NCBI GenBank assembly: GCA_030015575.1
Contig: JASDDO010000024.1
Location: 215,532,996 to 215,596,995 of the forward strand
Direction of reading: 5' to 3'
Source: Agapanthus africanus
Lineage: Eukaryota > Streptophyta > Magnoliopsida > Asparagales > Amaryllidaceae
Length of the DNA: 64,000 bases
Below are positions 33,756-44,947 of this stretch, piece by piece. The translations under genes and the position numbers were made by a program. The notes under the pieces were generated by a model, which saw nothing but the letters and a program-made list of their open reading frames with translations, did not search any database and had not been told where the DNA came from. Every line of letters starts with the position of its first letter. The first letter of the stretch is position 1.

Positions 33756-34125
33756 CAAGTGCGCAAGGCGCCAGCGTGCCGACACGTGGCGCGCGCGCTT
33801 GCGCACCTGCGCGCTTGCGCACGTGCGCAAGGCGCCCGCGTGCCGACACGTGGCGTGCGTGCTTGCGCACCTGCACGCTTGCGCAAGTGCGCAAGGCGCC
33901 CGCGTGCCGACACGTGGCGCGCGCGCTTTCACACCTGCGTGCTTGCGCAAGTGCGCAAGGCGCCCGCATGCCGACACGTGGCGCGCGCGCTTGCGCACCT
34001 GCGCACGTGCGCAAGGCGCCCGCGTGCCGACACGTGGCGCGCTTGGGCAAGGCGCCCGCGTGCCGACACGTGGCGCGCTTGGGCAAGGCGCCCGTGTGCA
34101 GACACGTGGCGCGCGCGCGCTGAGC
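33756..34125. repeat. ACACGTGG / GCGCAAGGCGCC tandem array, B 5' LTR
   Basis: GACACGTGG words start at 33781, 33845, 33909, 33973, 34029, 34065 and 34101: spacing 64, 64, 64, 56, 36, 36. Each unit has CGTGCCGACACGTGGCGCGC followed by GCGCAAGGCGCC. Frames across it stay open and give arginine- and alanine-rich shadows that I do not call as genes. Confidence 0.88.
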
Positions 34126-34649
34126 GCACAGCACCTAACGCACAGCGCTCAAGGCGCTGGCCCCCACGCATCCCTTGGATGCCTTTTCCCTCTCTTCTTT
34201 TGTACATACATATACACATACATATGTATACAAATTCACACATATACATACTCCGCCACATTCTCCCCCTCCAAAAAAATTTTCGGGCCGGGGCGCTGCC
34301 CCGAACCCCGCAAGGGGGCTGCTAGCCCCCTTGACCCCCAGCCCGCTATCCGGGTAGCGGGACCCCCGTAAAAACTCTGCGTGGCTCCCGATAAATCCAA
34401 AACCCCCATTCAAAATACACGCACACTGCACATTGAGTTCGCATGACCAGTTTAACCCGTTAATCGGAGGTTCCCTCGCCCCAAAGGCGATGGGTAATTA
34501 ACGGCAGCTTAGTCTGCGGCTGCCGGAGATTCGGATCCCCACAATCATTAAACCCCGGCCTACCCTAGGCAGGGGGAATCTGTAGTACGCCTGACAAGCG
34601 CTCGCGTATTCCCATCTCACTGGGGTGACGAAAAACACCCTACAGGTTC

Positions 34650-34668
34650 TGGCACGCCCGGTGGAACC
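34650..34668 (+). other. Element B primer-binding site
   Basis: TGGCACGCCCGGTGGAACC, five bases after the 5' LTR end, nearly the same as in C. Confidence 0.75.
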
Positions 34669-34785
34669 AATCTCTCCTCCTATATTTCGGGTTAAACGTT
34701 CATGCGAACTCAATCAATATACATATCGATTGCCTATACTGAAATGATGTTCTTTTTTCCGTGCAGCAATCAACCTTCGACGACA

Positions 34786-37450
34786 ATGTCTCCCCAGACG
34801 AATTCAACTTCCAATGCGACCACGATTCCGTACGTGGTCAAGATCAACGCTCGTGTGGTTCTCCCCGCAAGCCTCAGTCGACAGTGGGAGGAACCGCCCC
34901 GCCAGTTCGGCTCCATCATCATCTACCCTGCCGGAAGCGCTCATCTAGCGGAGATCCCGGCGGAACAGGTGGCCAAGCCGGTCTCAAGGGGAAAGAGGTC
35001 GAATGTCGTGATTGCCAAGGCACCACAACCGAAACTCAAGACGCTATCTGAACGACTCCCTGGTGCTCTAGCTGGGGGCAAGACTTCCGATGCGAAGGGC
35101 AACATCAAATGTCGCGGATGAGCTCAGGCGATGACTCTAACAAATGCACAATCGGGCGTATCTCCAAGGCCCTCCATCAACCGGTCTGCGGCATCTTCCC
35201 AAAAAGCCGAAGTCTGCCAGGTGCTTAGAACAGAAAAGTTAAGGCAGAAGCGACTCAGCTATCAAGCCAACAAGAGGGCCAAGGCTTCGGCCAAATGGAA
35301 TCGTGTGAAGTTCCAAGTGCAGGGTTGCCCGGCGACGATGGCCGAGTCGGACGTAAGAATCAGCAATTCCTTCGAGCCTCTGAAGTGAGTTCAGAAAAAC
35401 GCCATGACCGCCAGAATCAAGAAGACAGCGGTCCGAACAGTGCCACAAAGAGACGTGTCCCGGCCCCAACAGAAAAAGTACGACACTATCTCTTCAAGAG
35501 TCTATCAGGCGCTCTGTGTCGCACGAAAGCAGCGGGACAGACCCAGGAAAGAAGCGCCAGCACCATTTAAGAACCTGGTTAGGCCAGCCGCCTTCAATCG
35601 ACTACCAGCTACCGAAACAAGGGGGTCAAGACAGCGATCCGTGAAATCAGCTGCCAATGATAGAAAGACGTCCGGATATACCATCCATACGGTCTATATG
35701 GAGGGCGGGCGCCCCAGCGACAACCTTCGCAGCAAAAGCAAGGACGGGGCCACCACATCCCAAGCCTAATCTAGCCTGAATGTGGTTGCCACCACCCAAG
35801 AACAGCCGCCCCTGCTTGATGAAGAAAACCCTCTCGATGAGGATGATAGGCAGATAGACCCCTCGGTTCATGTAGAGTCAAGCTCGGACAGCGAGGAAGA
35901 GCCGACTTTCCGCCCCAGGACTGCGGAGCAAGAGCTGCTTCAAGAGCTTCGAAAACAGCTCAGGAGCAAAGATAAAGAGATGGCCAAGCTCTATTCGAAG
36001 ATTGATGACTTAACAAACGTGGTGATGCAGCTTACGGCTCAAATTGCTCGAGCGCCTCCCAATCAAGCACAAGCCGCTGCTAATCAGCCGGGTGATGACA
36101 ATCCGAGGCAGCCAATGCCTGTTCCTTTGGGACCAAGACTGGTCGAGCCGAATGAAAGCCGGCTACATTCCGCTTCTGGGGACGCCTTGGCCCCAGATAG
36201 CACTATCCCGCTAACACAGGATCGGATAATGGATTTGGTCACCAGCAAGGTTAAAACATTGGTGGCCGAAGCTGAAGCTCAGAAAGAAATCGGCAGTAGT
36301 GGGCGGCCATATCCCGCGCAGTACGATCTGATTGAGTTCCCAAGCGGCTACGTCATTCCTAAGTTCGGAAGATTTGATGGAATGGGGAATGCAAATCAGC
36401 ACGTTGCCCACTTCAAAGCATCGTGCGGAAATACAGGGGGCAATAACGCGCTCCTTCTTCGTCAATTTGTCAACAGCCTGACCGGTGTCGCTTTCGACTG
36501 GTACGCGAGCATACCAGACGGGTCCGTCATTACCTTTGCCCAAATGGAGTCTCTGTTCCGACAAAGATTCATGAGCGTCAGTGATAAAATCTCCATTGCC
36601 GACCTTGTGAGGACCAAGCCGGGGAAGAATGAAAGCAACACTAACTTTATCGCCCGATGGCGTAATCTTACGGTCAAGTGCGAACCGCCGCTGGAGCAGG
36701 ACCAGTCCGTCAGCCTTCTCATTGGGAACCTCAGCAATTGGATGGTCCCATTCTTGTGTACGGCGGGCCTCAAGACATTTCAGGAGCTAACCAAGAAAGT
36801 CTAAATGCTAGAACGCTCGAAGCAAGAGTCCCCGCCGGACTCTCAGAGAGACAAAACCTGGAAAAGCAAGCGGGACGACAACCGTAGAAGCGGGAGTTCC
36901 AGCAGTACCAATGTCTTCCATACTTCCGACAATGAAGAAAAGCGAAGGGCGGGCGAATCCAAAACCAACCGGTCTCGAAAGCCATTGCTGGGAGGAGATG
37001 GGCCTTCCCTAGAGGAGAATAAGAACAAGGTTTACTCTTTCAGAAGGGACAAGTTCCGCAAGATATTTAAAGATGCCTTGAACAATGACCTACAACTGCC
37101 GGAGTCGAAAAGACCCCAAGAAGCAAAAATGACCGACAATCCCCTGTATTGCCCGTACCACCGAGTAGTGAGCCATGCGATCGAGGATTGCTATATCTTC
37201 AAGGATTGGGTCAAGAAGCAGTACAAGGCTGGAGAGATCGAGCTGTCCAAAAGCGTGTTGGTGAACAATCAAGTTGCAACCACCAATTTTATACAGACGG
37301 AAGCTGAAGCCTTCTGGGAGCAGACAGCCGAACCCGCTGCCCTGAAAAACGAAACTGACTCATCGCGGCCTCCGTGGAGTACGCACATATCTAATAAGAC
37401 GAAGAAGATGCTAAAGCTACTTCAGAAAGAGCCCAGGATGGAATGGGAAG
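34786..37450 (+). pseudogene. gag: Element B gag region
   Basis: It begins at the ATG at 34786 (MSPQTNSTSN). An acidic SSSDSEEEPTFRP segment and a coiled-coil-like ELLQELRKQLRSKDKEMAKL segment lie at about 35880-36000. The capsid-like Retrotrans_gag part is at about 36350-36800 (HVAHFKASCGNTGG to FIARWRNLTVKCEPP). The CPYH..H..C nucleocapsid-like module lies at 37147-37200. Unlike element C, only one CPYH module is present. Gag packages element RNA. The region is broken in a few places. Confidence 0.88.
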
Positions 37451-39300
37451 GACAAAAGAAGCCTACCAGTCCAGCTGCCAATGCGGCTCCATCAGGCTCA
37501 AAATCCAAGAAGCTCAAGAAGAAGAAAAGTGCGGCTCGGCGCGAAAAGGAGTCTGCAGGGAGATCGACCATTCAAAAATATATCGATTCCCTCGAGGAAT
37601 ATGAACAAAAAGAAAGAACATTGATTCAATTGAAGGAGTTCTTCCCTGTACAAGCGGCGGAAATTCTGGAGGAGTTAGAAGAAGACTCCAATAAAGAGAT
37701 CCCAGTAGTGACCTGCTACGCCATCCATCTTGGCAGCGACTCCGAGGATGATCTTTGTTTTCCCGAAGAGGATGAGGAGCTCGCCACAACGACCAATCAA
37801 ATCCAGCTCAGAAGCGGCAGGGCTCTACCGCCAAATCAGGGCAACGCCCCAAGAAGGAAGGAAAAACAAGTCACTAATGAAGAAGATGGTAGAGAACCGA
37901 CTGATGAAAACATAAGTCCTTCCTCGGTGGACTATAATGTCTTGGCACATCTCCGGAAGCTTCCGTCTCTCCTGAGCATCTACGACGCCTTGGTCCTATC
38001 TAAGGAGCTTAGAGATGTTCTCATTCACGCTCTACAAAACCCCGAGCGGTATCAGGCTCACTTTGCGGAAATTAATATGAAAGAAGCCCAGCACGCTCTG
38101 CATGCCGCCGCAGTCACATTTAAGGATGAAGACTTGCTACTGGGAATGGCTGAGCATAATCGGCCACTTTATGTGACCGGGTACAGCGACGGAGATCGAA
38201 TTAATCGCATATTGATTGATCCGGGGTCCTCAGTGAACATCATGAACTTGCGAACTCTAAAGAGTTTGTCAATGGACGTCCGACACCTGTCAAGGGAAAG
38301 GATTGTCATTCAAGGCTTCAACCAAAATTGCCAGCAAGTTCTGGGGTCTATAGCTCTGCCAATCAAATTTGGGGATCTGCAAACTGAAGCTAAGATATAC
38401 GTGATCGACGCCGACACGTCTTATAAGATTCTCTTGGGGCGGCCGTGGCTCCACGATTACGGCATCATTCCGTCAACTCTCCATCAATGCATGAAGTACA
38501 CTAAAAACGGCGAAGAAAGACGCATTGACGGAGACATCCAGCCGTTCGGTGTGCATGAAGTCCGATATGAAAATTCTCGGTACTTTACGAACCACCAAAA
38601 TGCTAAGCCACAACTGACTGAGGATAGACCGGCCCCAAGACTCAAAAGCAAATCTGCGCCGGCTGTCACTTTCAAAGGCAAAAATACCCAAGTGCGCCCG
38701 CATTTCGGCAGCGACACTGATGAGTCCGACGCTGGAAGCCCGTCCTTCCGCCAAACTCGCCCTCATTTCGGCAGCGATACGGACGAATCTGTTACTGAAG
38801 GCCCATCTAGCAGCAAAGTCCGCCCTCATCTTGGCAGTGACACTGAAGAGTCAGAAGAAGAGGACCTACCGTGCAACAGCTGTGCAGATCGGCCCCCCAT
38901 GCAGCAAACGAAACTACGAGAGACCTTCGAAGTCGCAGAAGGTTCCCTGGCCATCACAAGGGTGCCGGAATGGATGTGCAAAGAGCTCGACGCATTGTCA
39001 GTCTCTACCGTGGACCAGCTGAAAACTTTCTACGTGCCCGGGAGGAAAAATGGACAGAAGGGCATCCTGTTTTACAGGTCAAACCCCGTTGTGCACCCGT
39101 ACGATCTTTCTGTCGCGTGCCTTCCCTATGAGAGAGGCATAAGAGCCGTCCTCAATCCAGATACTATGCGCCCGAGATGCGGGAATACTTTAAGAAGTGC
39201 GGATGCCGGTTATATCAAACGGAGTCCGAAGCAAAGTTTTACGAAGGGCTATGGTATCCGCCCCAGGTCCGAGCACTCATCGATGGACGGATTCCAGATA
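37450..39300 (+). CDS. pro: Element B protease and acidic spacer
   Basis: A lysine-rich linker (37500-37560) comes first. The retropepsin-like domain follows at about 38150-38500, with ILIDPGSSVNIM as the active-site block and KILLGRPWLHDYG as the flap-side block. Three tandem acidic units with RPHFGSDTDES lie at about 38695-38860. The segment LKTFYVPGRKNGQKGILFYR then precedes the reverse transcriptase lead-in. Protease matures the polyprotein; the role of the acidic repeats is unknown. Confidence 0.85.
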
Positions 39301-39559
39301 GACGGGGCATAGGCTACATTCAACCTGATTCCAAAGCGTGCTACATGATCCATGTCGGTGAGACCAGCGAAAGATCAAATGATGATGACGAGATAGCCGA
39401 GCCAGAAGAAGCTCCTCAAGAGCTCGAAGATGGCGGACAAGCAACCTTTGATGAGCTAACCGAGATTGACTTAGGAACGCCCGATAATCCAAGGCCGACC
39501 TACATCAGCTCACTCTTGTCGGAGGAAATGAAAGAGCAGATAATTGCCCTGCTGCGTGA

Positions 39560-40440
39560 GTTCGTCGACTGCTTCGTGTGGACGTACAAAGAAATGCCTG
39601 GCCTTTCCCCTGAGGTAGCCGTGCATAAGCTGGCTATATCTCCTGATGCTAAGCCAGTCAAACAAGCTCCTCGAAGAATGAGAAGGGAGTTGGAAGAAAA
39701 GGTCATCGAGGAAACCAAGAAGCTCATCGATGCCGGCTTCATCAGGGAAGAGAAATATGCAGACTGGATCGCATGCATAGTCCCAGTGAAGAAGAAAAAT
39801 GGGCAGATCCGAGTTTGTGTCGATTTCAGGGACCTCAATAAGGCATGTCCTAAAGACGACTTCCCGCTACCGGTCATGGAAATGATGGTCGATGACACCT
39901 CAAATTACGAACTGTTCACCTTTATGGATGGCTCGTCTGGATATAATCAGATCAAGATGTCGCCTAAGGATGAGAAGCACACAGCATTTCGAACCCCGAT
40001 CGGAATATATTGCTACAAGGTAATGCCATTCGGACTGAAGAACGCAGGTGCTACATATCAAAGGGCGATGACTAATATCTTTGATGACCTAATCCATAAA
40101 GTCGTCGAATGCTATGTTGATGATCTGGTCGTCAAGACTAAAGCCAAGGCCGATCATATCCAAGATCTCAGGACCGTTCTCACCAGACTGAGAGAATACG
40201 ATCTGAAGATGAATCCTCTGAAGTGCGCTTTTGGCGTGTCATCGGGAAAATTCCTGGGCTTCATAGTCCGACATCGAGGGATCGAAGTTGACCCATCAAA
40301 GATAAAGGCCATCATGGAGATTCCCCCTCCGAAGAGTCTGACGCAGCTAAGATCTTTTCAAGGCAAGCTTGCTTATATACGGAGGTTTATCTCAAATTTA
40401 TCAGGGAGATGTAGGCCCTTCTCAAAGCTCATGAAGAAAG
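39560..40440 (+). CDS. pol (RT): Element B reverse transcriptase
   Basis: A complete series of Ty3/gypsy RT blocks: PVKQAPRRMRRELE, VCVDFRDLNKACPKDDFPLP, FMDGSSGYNQIKM, VMPFGLKNAGATYQRAM, catalytic YVDD at 40113-40124, KFLGFIVRHRGIEVDPSKI. This is the best preserved RT in the window. Confidence 0.95.
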
Positions 40441-40499
40441 GAGCTCCTTTTATCTGGGATGCCGAATGTCGAGCAGCGTTCGAAAGCATGAAACAATAC

Positions 40500-40930
40500 T
40501 TGTTGCACCCTCCAGTGCTGGCCGCTCCCATTCCGAATAAACCGCTGATTCTCTACACTGCCGCGCTGGACGAGTCACTCGGTGCGCTCCTTGCCCAGAA
40601 TAATAAGGAAGGAAAAGAAAATGCCCTCTACTACCTCAGTCGAACTCTAGTCGGGGCGGAACACAACTACCCCCCAATCGAAAAGCAATGCCTGGCTCTG
40701 ATATTTGCTGTGAAGAAGCTGAGGCACTATCTGCTCGCTCATCGGGTTATGCTGATCTCCAAGGTCGACCCGCTCAAACACTTGATGACCAAAGCAAGCC
40801 TAGCCGGCAGAATGGCAAGATGGGCTGTCATGCTACTTGAGTTTGACATAGTTTACACTCCTCAGAAAGCAGTAAAAGGGCAAGCTCTTGCAGACTTTCT
40901 CGCTGCTCATCCCATACCAGAAGGGTCGCC
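40500..40930 (+). CDS. pol (RH): Element B RNase H (gypsy type)
   Basis: KPLILYTAALDESLGALLAQ, ALYYLSRTLVGAEHNYPPIE and LRHYLLAHRVMLISK, ending at VKGQALADFLAAHP. It continues directly from RT in the same frame. Confidence 0.92.
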
Positions 40931-40984
40931 GCTAAATTGTGAGTTACCCGATGAACAAGTGCTGCACCTCGAGGAAGATGAGCC

Positions 40985-41440
40985 ATGTTGGGAGCTCTAC
41001 TTCGATGGAGCCTCGTCAATAAGGACCTCCAGTAAATCAAGCGTCCCGGAGATAAAAGCAGGGATAGGATTGGTGTTCATCACACCATCAATGGGAACCC
41101 TACGGCGTTCTTTTGCTCTCACCGAGCCTCGGACAAACAATGAAGCTGAGTATGAAGCTCTGATAGCTGGTTTGGAGCTTGCCGTAGAAATGGAAATCCG
41201 TCGGCTACGAGTCTACAGTGACTCCCAGCTTGTCGTCAACCAAGTAAGCGGCGACTATAAGATATACAAACCCGAGTTAGCTCGGTACAGAGGTCGAGTG
41301 ATGGAACTCATGAAACGGTTCACTCATATTGAACTAACGAGAATCCCTAGAGCATTGAACGGAAAGGCTGATGTACTCGCTCGCTTGGCCAAGGAGCTGG
41401 CTGATCCTGACATGGACGAAATTCTGATCACAGTCAGGAG
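40985..41440 (+). CDS. pol (aRH): Element B archaeal-type RNase H
   Basis: WELYFDGASS, TEPRTNNEAEYEALIAGLEL, VYSDSQLVVNQVSGDY and IPRALNGKADVLARLAKELA. The acidic residues expected of this fold are visible (D in FDGAS, E in NEAEYE, D in YSDSQL, D in GKADV). This second RNase H defines the Tat lineage. Confidence 0.93.
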
Positions 41441-41632
41441 CCGGCAAATTCTACCCCAGTCTCTCTACGAGAAGAGGAAAGCGCGGAACAGAAAAGCAGT
41501 CCGGCGGAAGAAGCTTCGATCATCCAAGACGAGCCCGATTGGAGAGAACCCTTCATAGAGTACCTCCGATACGACAAGCAGCCCGAAGAAAAATCTGCGA
41601 GGATTCAGCTGAAAAAAAGAGCCCTCCGATAC

Positions 41633-42790
41633 GTGTTTGTAAATGACACGTTATACCGCAGGTCATATGACCAACTCTGGCTCAGGTGTCTGTCATTGGC
41701 CGAAGCCCAAAAGGTCATGAAAGATGTCCACTCGGGCGTTTGCGGTGCTCATCAATCTGGCCCCAAGATGCGACTTCAAATCAAACGGCTTGGGTATTAC
41801 TGGCCCACCATGATACGGGATTGCGGAGAGCATGCAAAGAAATGTTATATCTGCCAAATTCACGGTGATTTTATTCACAAGCATCCCAACCCATTGCATC
41901 CTACAGTGGCGTCGTGGCCCTTCGAAGTTTGGGGCACCGACATTGTTGGCCCAATTGATCCTCCGTCATCTAAAGGCCACCGGTTCATACTGGCCGCGAC
42001 GGACTACTTCTCCAGGTGGGCTGAAGCTGTCCCGCTAAAAGAAGTCAAGACAAAGGATATTCTGACATTCTTCCAGCATAATATTCTATACCGCTTCGGT
42101 ACACCAAGAAGAATCATTTCCGACAACGGGCCTTCTTTCAAGAGCTTCAATGTCTCAAGGTTCGCTACTCAGCACAAGATAGACTGGAGATATTCCTCCA
42201 TCTATAATCCAAGAGCCAATGGGCTAGCCGAAGCCTTCAATAAGACTCTATGCAAGCTCCTGAGGAAAAATGCTTCGGCCAACAAGAGAGACTGGAATCT
42301 CAAGCTTCACGAGGCATTGTGGGCGTATCGTACCACGCACCGTACTCCAACTCAGTCCACTCCATACTCATTACTCTTCGGAGTGGAGGCGGTCCTCCCC
42401 CTCGAAGTCGAAGTTCCAAGTTTAAGAATGGCCGTTCAGCATGAGTTGACGGATGAGGAAAACGTGCTCCTTCGACTTGAAGAACTCGATGCCCTCGAAG
42501 AAAAGAGGCTCGCGGTGCAGCAAAGTCTGGAGCTATACCGAGCCCAAATGTCACGGGCCTATGACAAGATAACCCGTCTCCGCGCTTTCAAGAAAGGTGA
42601 ATTGGTGTTGGTCCTCAAAAGACCGATCATCCCCAATCGACATGCCAAGGGAAAATTCGAGCCAAACTGGGAAGGACCATACGTCATCGAGAAAGTGTTC
42701 GATGGAGGATCCTACCAACTAATAAGTGCAGAGGGAGAAAGGCCCATGCCACCCATCAATGGACGATATCTCAAGAAATACTACACATGA
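41633..42790 (+). CDS. pol (INT): Element B integrase
   Basis: The zinc-binding part has VHSGVCGAHQSGPK and KKCYICQIHGD. The catalytic core shows GTDIVGPI, FGTPRRIISDNGPSF and NPRANGLAEAFNKTL, giving the D, D, E set. A C-terminal GPYVIEKVFDGGSYQL then runs to the stop at 42790. There is no chromodomain, as expected for Tat rather than chromoviruses. Confidence 0.94.
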   Translation: MFVNDTLYRRSYDQLWLRCLSLAEAQKVMKDVHSGVCGAHQSGPKMRLQIKRLGYYWPTMIRDCGEHAKKCYICQIHGDFIHKHPNPLHPTVASWPFEVWGTDIVGPIDPPSSKGHRFILAATDYFSRWAEAVPLKEVKTKDILTFFQHNILYRFGTPRRIISDNGPSFKSFNVSRFATQHKIDWRYSSIYNPRANGLAEAFNKTLCKLLRKNASANKRDWNLKLHEALWAYRTTHRTPTQSTPYSLLFGVEAVLPLEVEVPSLRMAVQHELTDEENVLLRLEELDALEEKRLAVQQSLELYRAQMSRAYDKITRLRAFKKGELVLVLKRPIIPNRHAKGKFEPNWEGPYVIEKVFDGGSYQLISAEGERPMPPINGRYLKKYYT

Positions 42791-43094
42791 ATGCTCCAAG
42801 TCGCAGCCGAATTGAGCACATCAGCCCTACGGTCTGGATCAGACATCCTGCAAAACCGTATACAATCCACGGGCGTAAATGGCCCCTATTTCTCCCAAAT
42901 CCTGCCGGCGAGACTACTTTAAAGTCCCACCAGCGGCAAAAAAAAAGAAGAAGAAGAAGAAGAAATAAACGGTATGTCCACAAGCAAAATGGGCACGGAT
43001 GAAAACCCGAAAGGGCTCCGTGAGTAAAAACAGCAGGACTACCGGCGAGTCTGTGAAAACCCGAAAGGGCGCAAGCTCGTGAAAAGAGATGAAA

Positions 43095-43320
43095 TACACT
43101 CGCAAAGTCCTCTCGACCTTGTGAGGAGAAAACCCCTGCGTGAGATCCTTACGACTCACAAAGGAGCAACACACTTAGGAATCCTCACGATTCCTAAGGA
43201 GAAAATACACCTGCGGGATCCTTACGACTCGCAGGGAGAAAATGCTTTTATGGGACCCTCACGGCCCATAAAATTGAAAAGCCTTAGGTGATAGGGACCC
43301 AAACCTGTCTCCTAAGCCAT
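43095..43320. repeat. Six-hairpin cassette, element B copy
   Basis: Hairpin order as in C: GCAAAG..CCTTGTGAGG, GTGAG/CTCAC, CTTAGGAATC/GATTCCTAAG, CCTGCGGG/CTCGCAGG, TTTATGGG/CCCATAAA, then CCTTAGG..CCTAAG. Loops keep ATCCTTACGA or ATCCTCACGA. Confidence 0.8.
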
Positions 43321-43344
43321 CGTTCCCCAACGGGCAACGGCAAA

Positions 43345-43890
43345 TGATGAGTCGCTCCTGGCATTTCGCTTCAGTGTTAGCGGTGCTGATGCCGACCAAA
43401 AACCCAAATCCCAAGTCCTCCCAAGGCAAATGATGAGTTGCTCCTGGCATTATTCCAGTGCAGCAATGCTGATGCAAAAAAAAAGGGATTCAAATTCCAA
43501 GTCCCCAAATGGCGAATGATGAGTCGCTCCTGGTACCATATTCCAGTGCAGCGATGCAGACGCCAACCAAATTCCAAATCCCATACCCCAACGGCGAATG
43601 ATGAGTCGCTCCTGGTACCATGTTCCAGTGCAGCGATGCAGACGCCGACAAAGTCCCGAAATTTTTCCGGCCCTACGGTCTGGATCATACATCCTGTAAA
43701 ACCGTATACAATCCACGGGCGTAAAAAAATTCTAATTTCTCCCAAATCCTCCCGGGGCAAATGATGAGTTGCTCCTGGCATTATTCCAGTGCAGCAATGC
43801 AGATGCCAAACAAAAACCAAAATCCCAAAATCCTCTCCATAACAGATGATGATTCGCTCCTGGTACCATATTCCAGTATAGCGATGCTGA
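43345..43890. repeat. GATGAGTCGCTCCTGG imperfect tandem repeats
   Basis: Six units of about 80-90 bases, one displaced by the CCCTACGG block. Each has AATGATGAGTCGCTCCTGG, then TTCCAGTGCAGCGATGC, then ACCAAATTCCAAATCCC. Starts are near 43348, 43430, 43517, 43597, 43759 and 43845. One related unit is in C near 19880. Confidence 0.75.
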
Positions 43891-44040
43891 TGTCAACCCA
43901 AATCAAAATCAACAGGTCAACTTCCACTCCGACACCGCGGAAAGCAGGGCGAGTCAGAATCCAATCTCGACACCGCAAGAAGCGGAGCAAGTCAAGTCTA
44001 CCCCTGACACTTCAAAAAGCAGAGCAAGTCAAATCAAGAA

Positions 44041-44730
44041 TCGACCGTCCACGTCGCTAAAATGGCAGCATCGACCGTCCACGTCGCTAAAATGGCAGAA
44101 TCGACCGTCCACGTCGCTAAAATGGCAGCGTCGACCGTCCACGTCGCTAAAATGGTAGCATCGACCGTCCACGTCGCTAAAAAGGCGGAATCGACCGTCC
44201 ACGTCGCAAAAATGGCAGCACCGACCGTCCAAGTCGCAAAAAGGGCAGAACCGACCGTCCATGTCGCAAAAAGGGCAGAACCGACCGCCCACGTCGCTAA
44301 AATGGCAGAATCGACCGTCCACGTCGCTAAAATTGCAGCATCGACCGTCCACGTCGCTAAAATGGCGGAATCGACCGTCCACGTCGCAAAAATGGCAGCA
44401 TCGACCGTCCACGTCGCTAAAATGGCAGAACCGACCGCCCATGTCGCAAAAAGGGCAGAACCGACCGCCCATGTCGCAAAAAGGGCAGAACCGACCGTCC
44501 AAGTCGCAAAAAGGGCAGCATCGACCGTCCAAGTCGCAAAAAGGGCAGAACCGACCGTCCACGTCGCTAAAAGGGCAGCATCGACCGTCCAAGTCGCTAA
44601 AAGGGCAGCACCGACCGTCCAAGTCGCAAAAAGGGCAGAACCGACCGTCCACGTCGCTAAAAGGGCAGCATCGACCGTCCAAGTCGCTAAAAGGGCAGCA
44701 CCGACCGTCCAAGTCCCAAAAAGGGCAGCG
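44041..44730. repeat. 30-bp tandem array, 23 exact-length units
   Basis: The unit TCGACCGTCC-A-CGTCGCTAAAAT-GGCAGCA is repeated 23 times with no length change over 690 bases; substitutions only. Variable places alternate between a few forms (TCG/CCG start, ACG/AAG/ATG, CTAAAA/CAAAAA, TGG/GGG, GCA/GAA). Three frames stay open across it because 30 is a multiple of three. A single outlying unit lies at 44819-44847. Confidence 0.95.
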
Positions 44731-44947
44731 CAGGATTCCTACAAAGCGGGAACCAGATAACTCCGGGCCAGGGAAAACGTCTATCACGGACACTCCGTCT
44801 CAGAGACATGTCAAGCAACGACCGTCCATGTCGTAAAAAGGGCAGTGCCAGCTTCCCAAAAAGCGGGAACCAAATCAAGTCGCCTCCACGTGAAAGAAGA
44901 TCCATCAATTTCATGCACACGACCCACATATGTGGTGTGCATTTATT

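Larger units (their letters stand above)
33013..34644 (+). repeat. Element B 5' LTR
   Basis: 1632 bases. It includes the lead TTTACACCCCGGTTGACC, a TATA box at 33351, an A/C/T-rich stretch, the ACACGTGGCGCGC tandem array (33756-34125), and the end GACGAAAAACACCCTACA. It is longer than the 3' LTR mainly because the array holds seven instead of four ACACGTGG words. Confidence 0.95.

Noticed and set aside
33733-34371. Alanine- and arginine-rich open frames in the B LTR
   Set aside because: Shadows of the GC-rich ACACGTGG tandem array; they occur in several frames and both strands.
44041-44730. CRISPR-like array
   Set aside because: Units are contiguous with no unique spacers, in a plant retrotransposon; a minisatellite.
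44029-44793. Long open frames on both strands (up to about 254 codons) with histidine-, cysteine- or lysine-rich repeats
   Set aside because: They come from the 30-base array, which keeps several frames open. The cysteine-rich reverse frame looks like a zinc-finger repeat but has no proper spacing.
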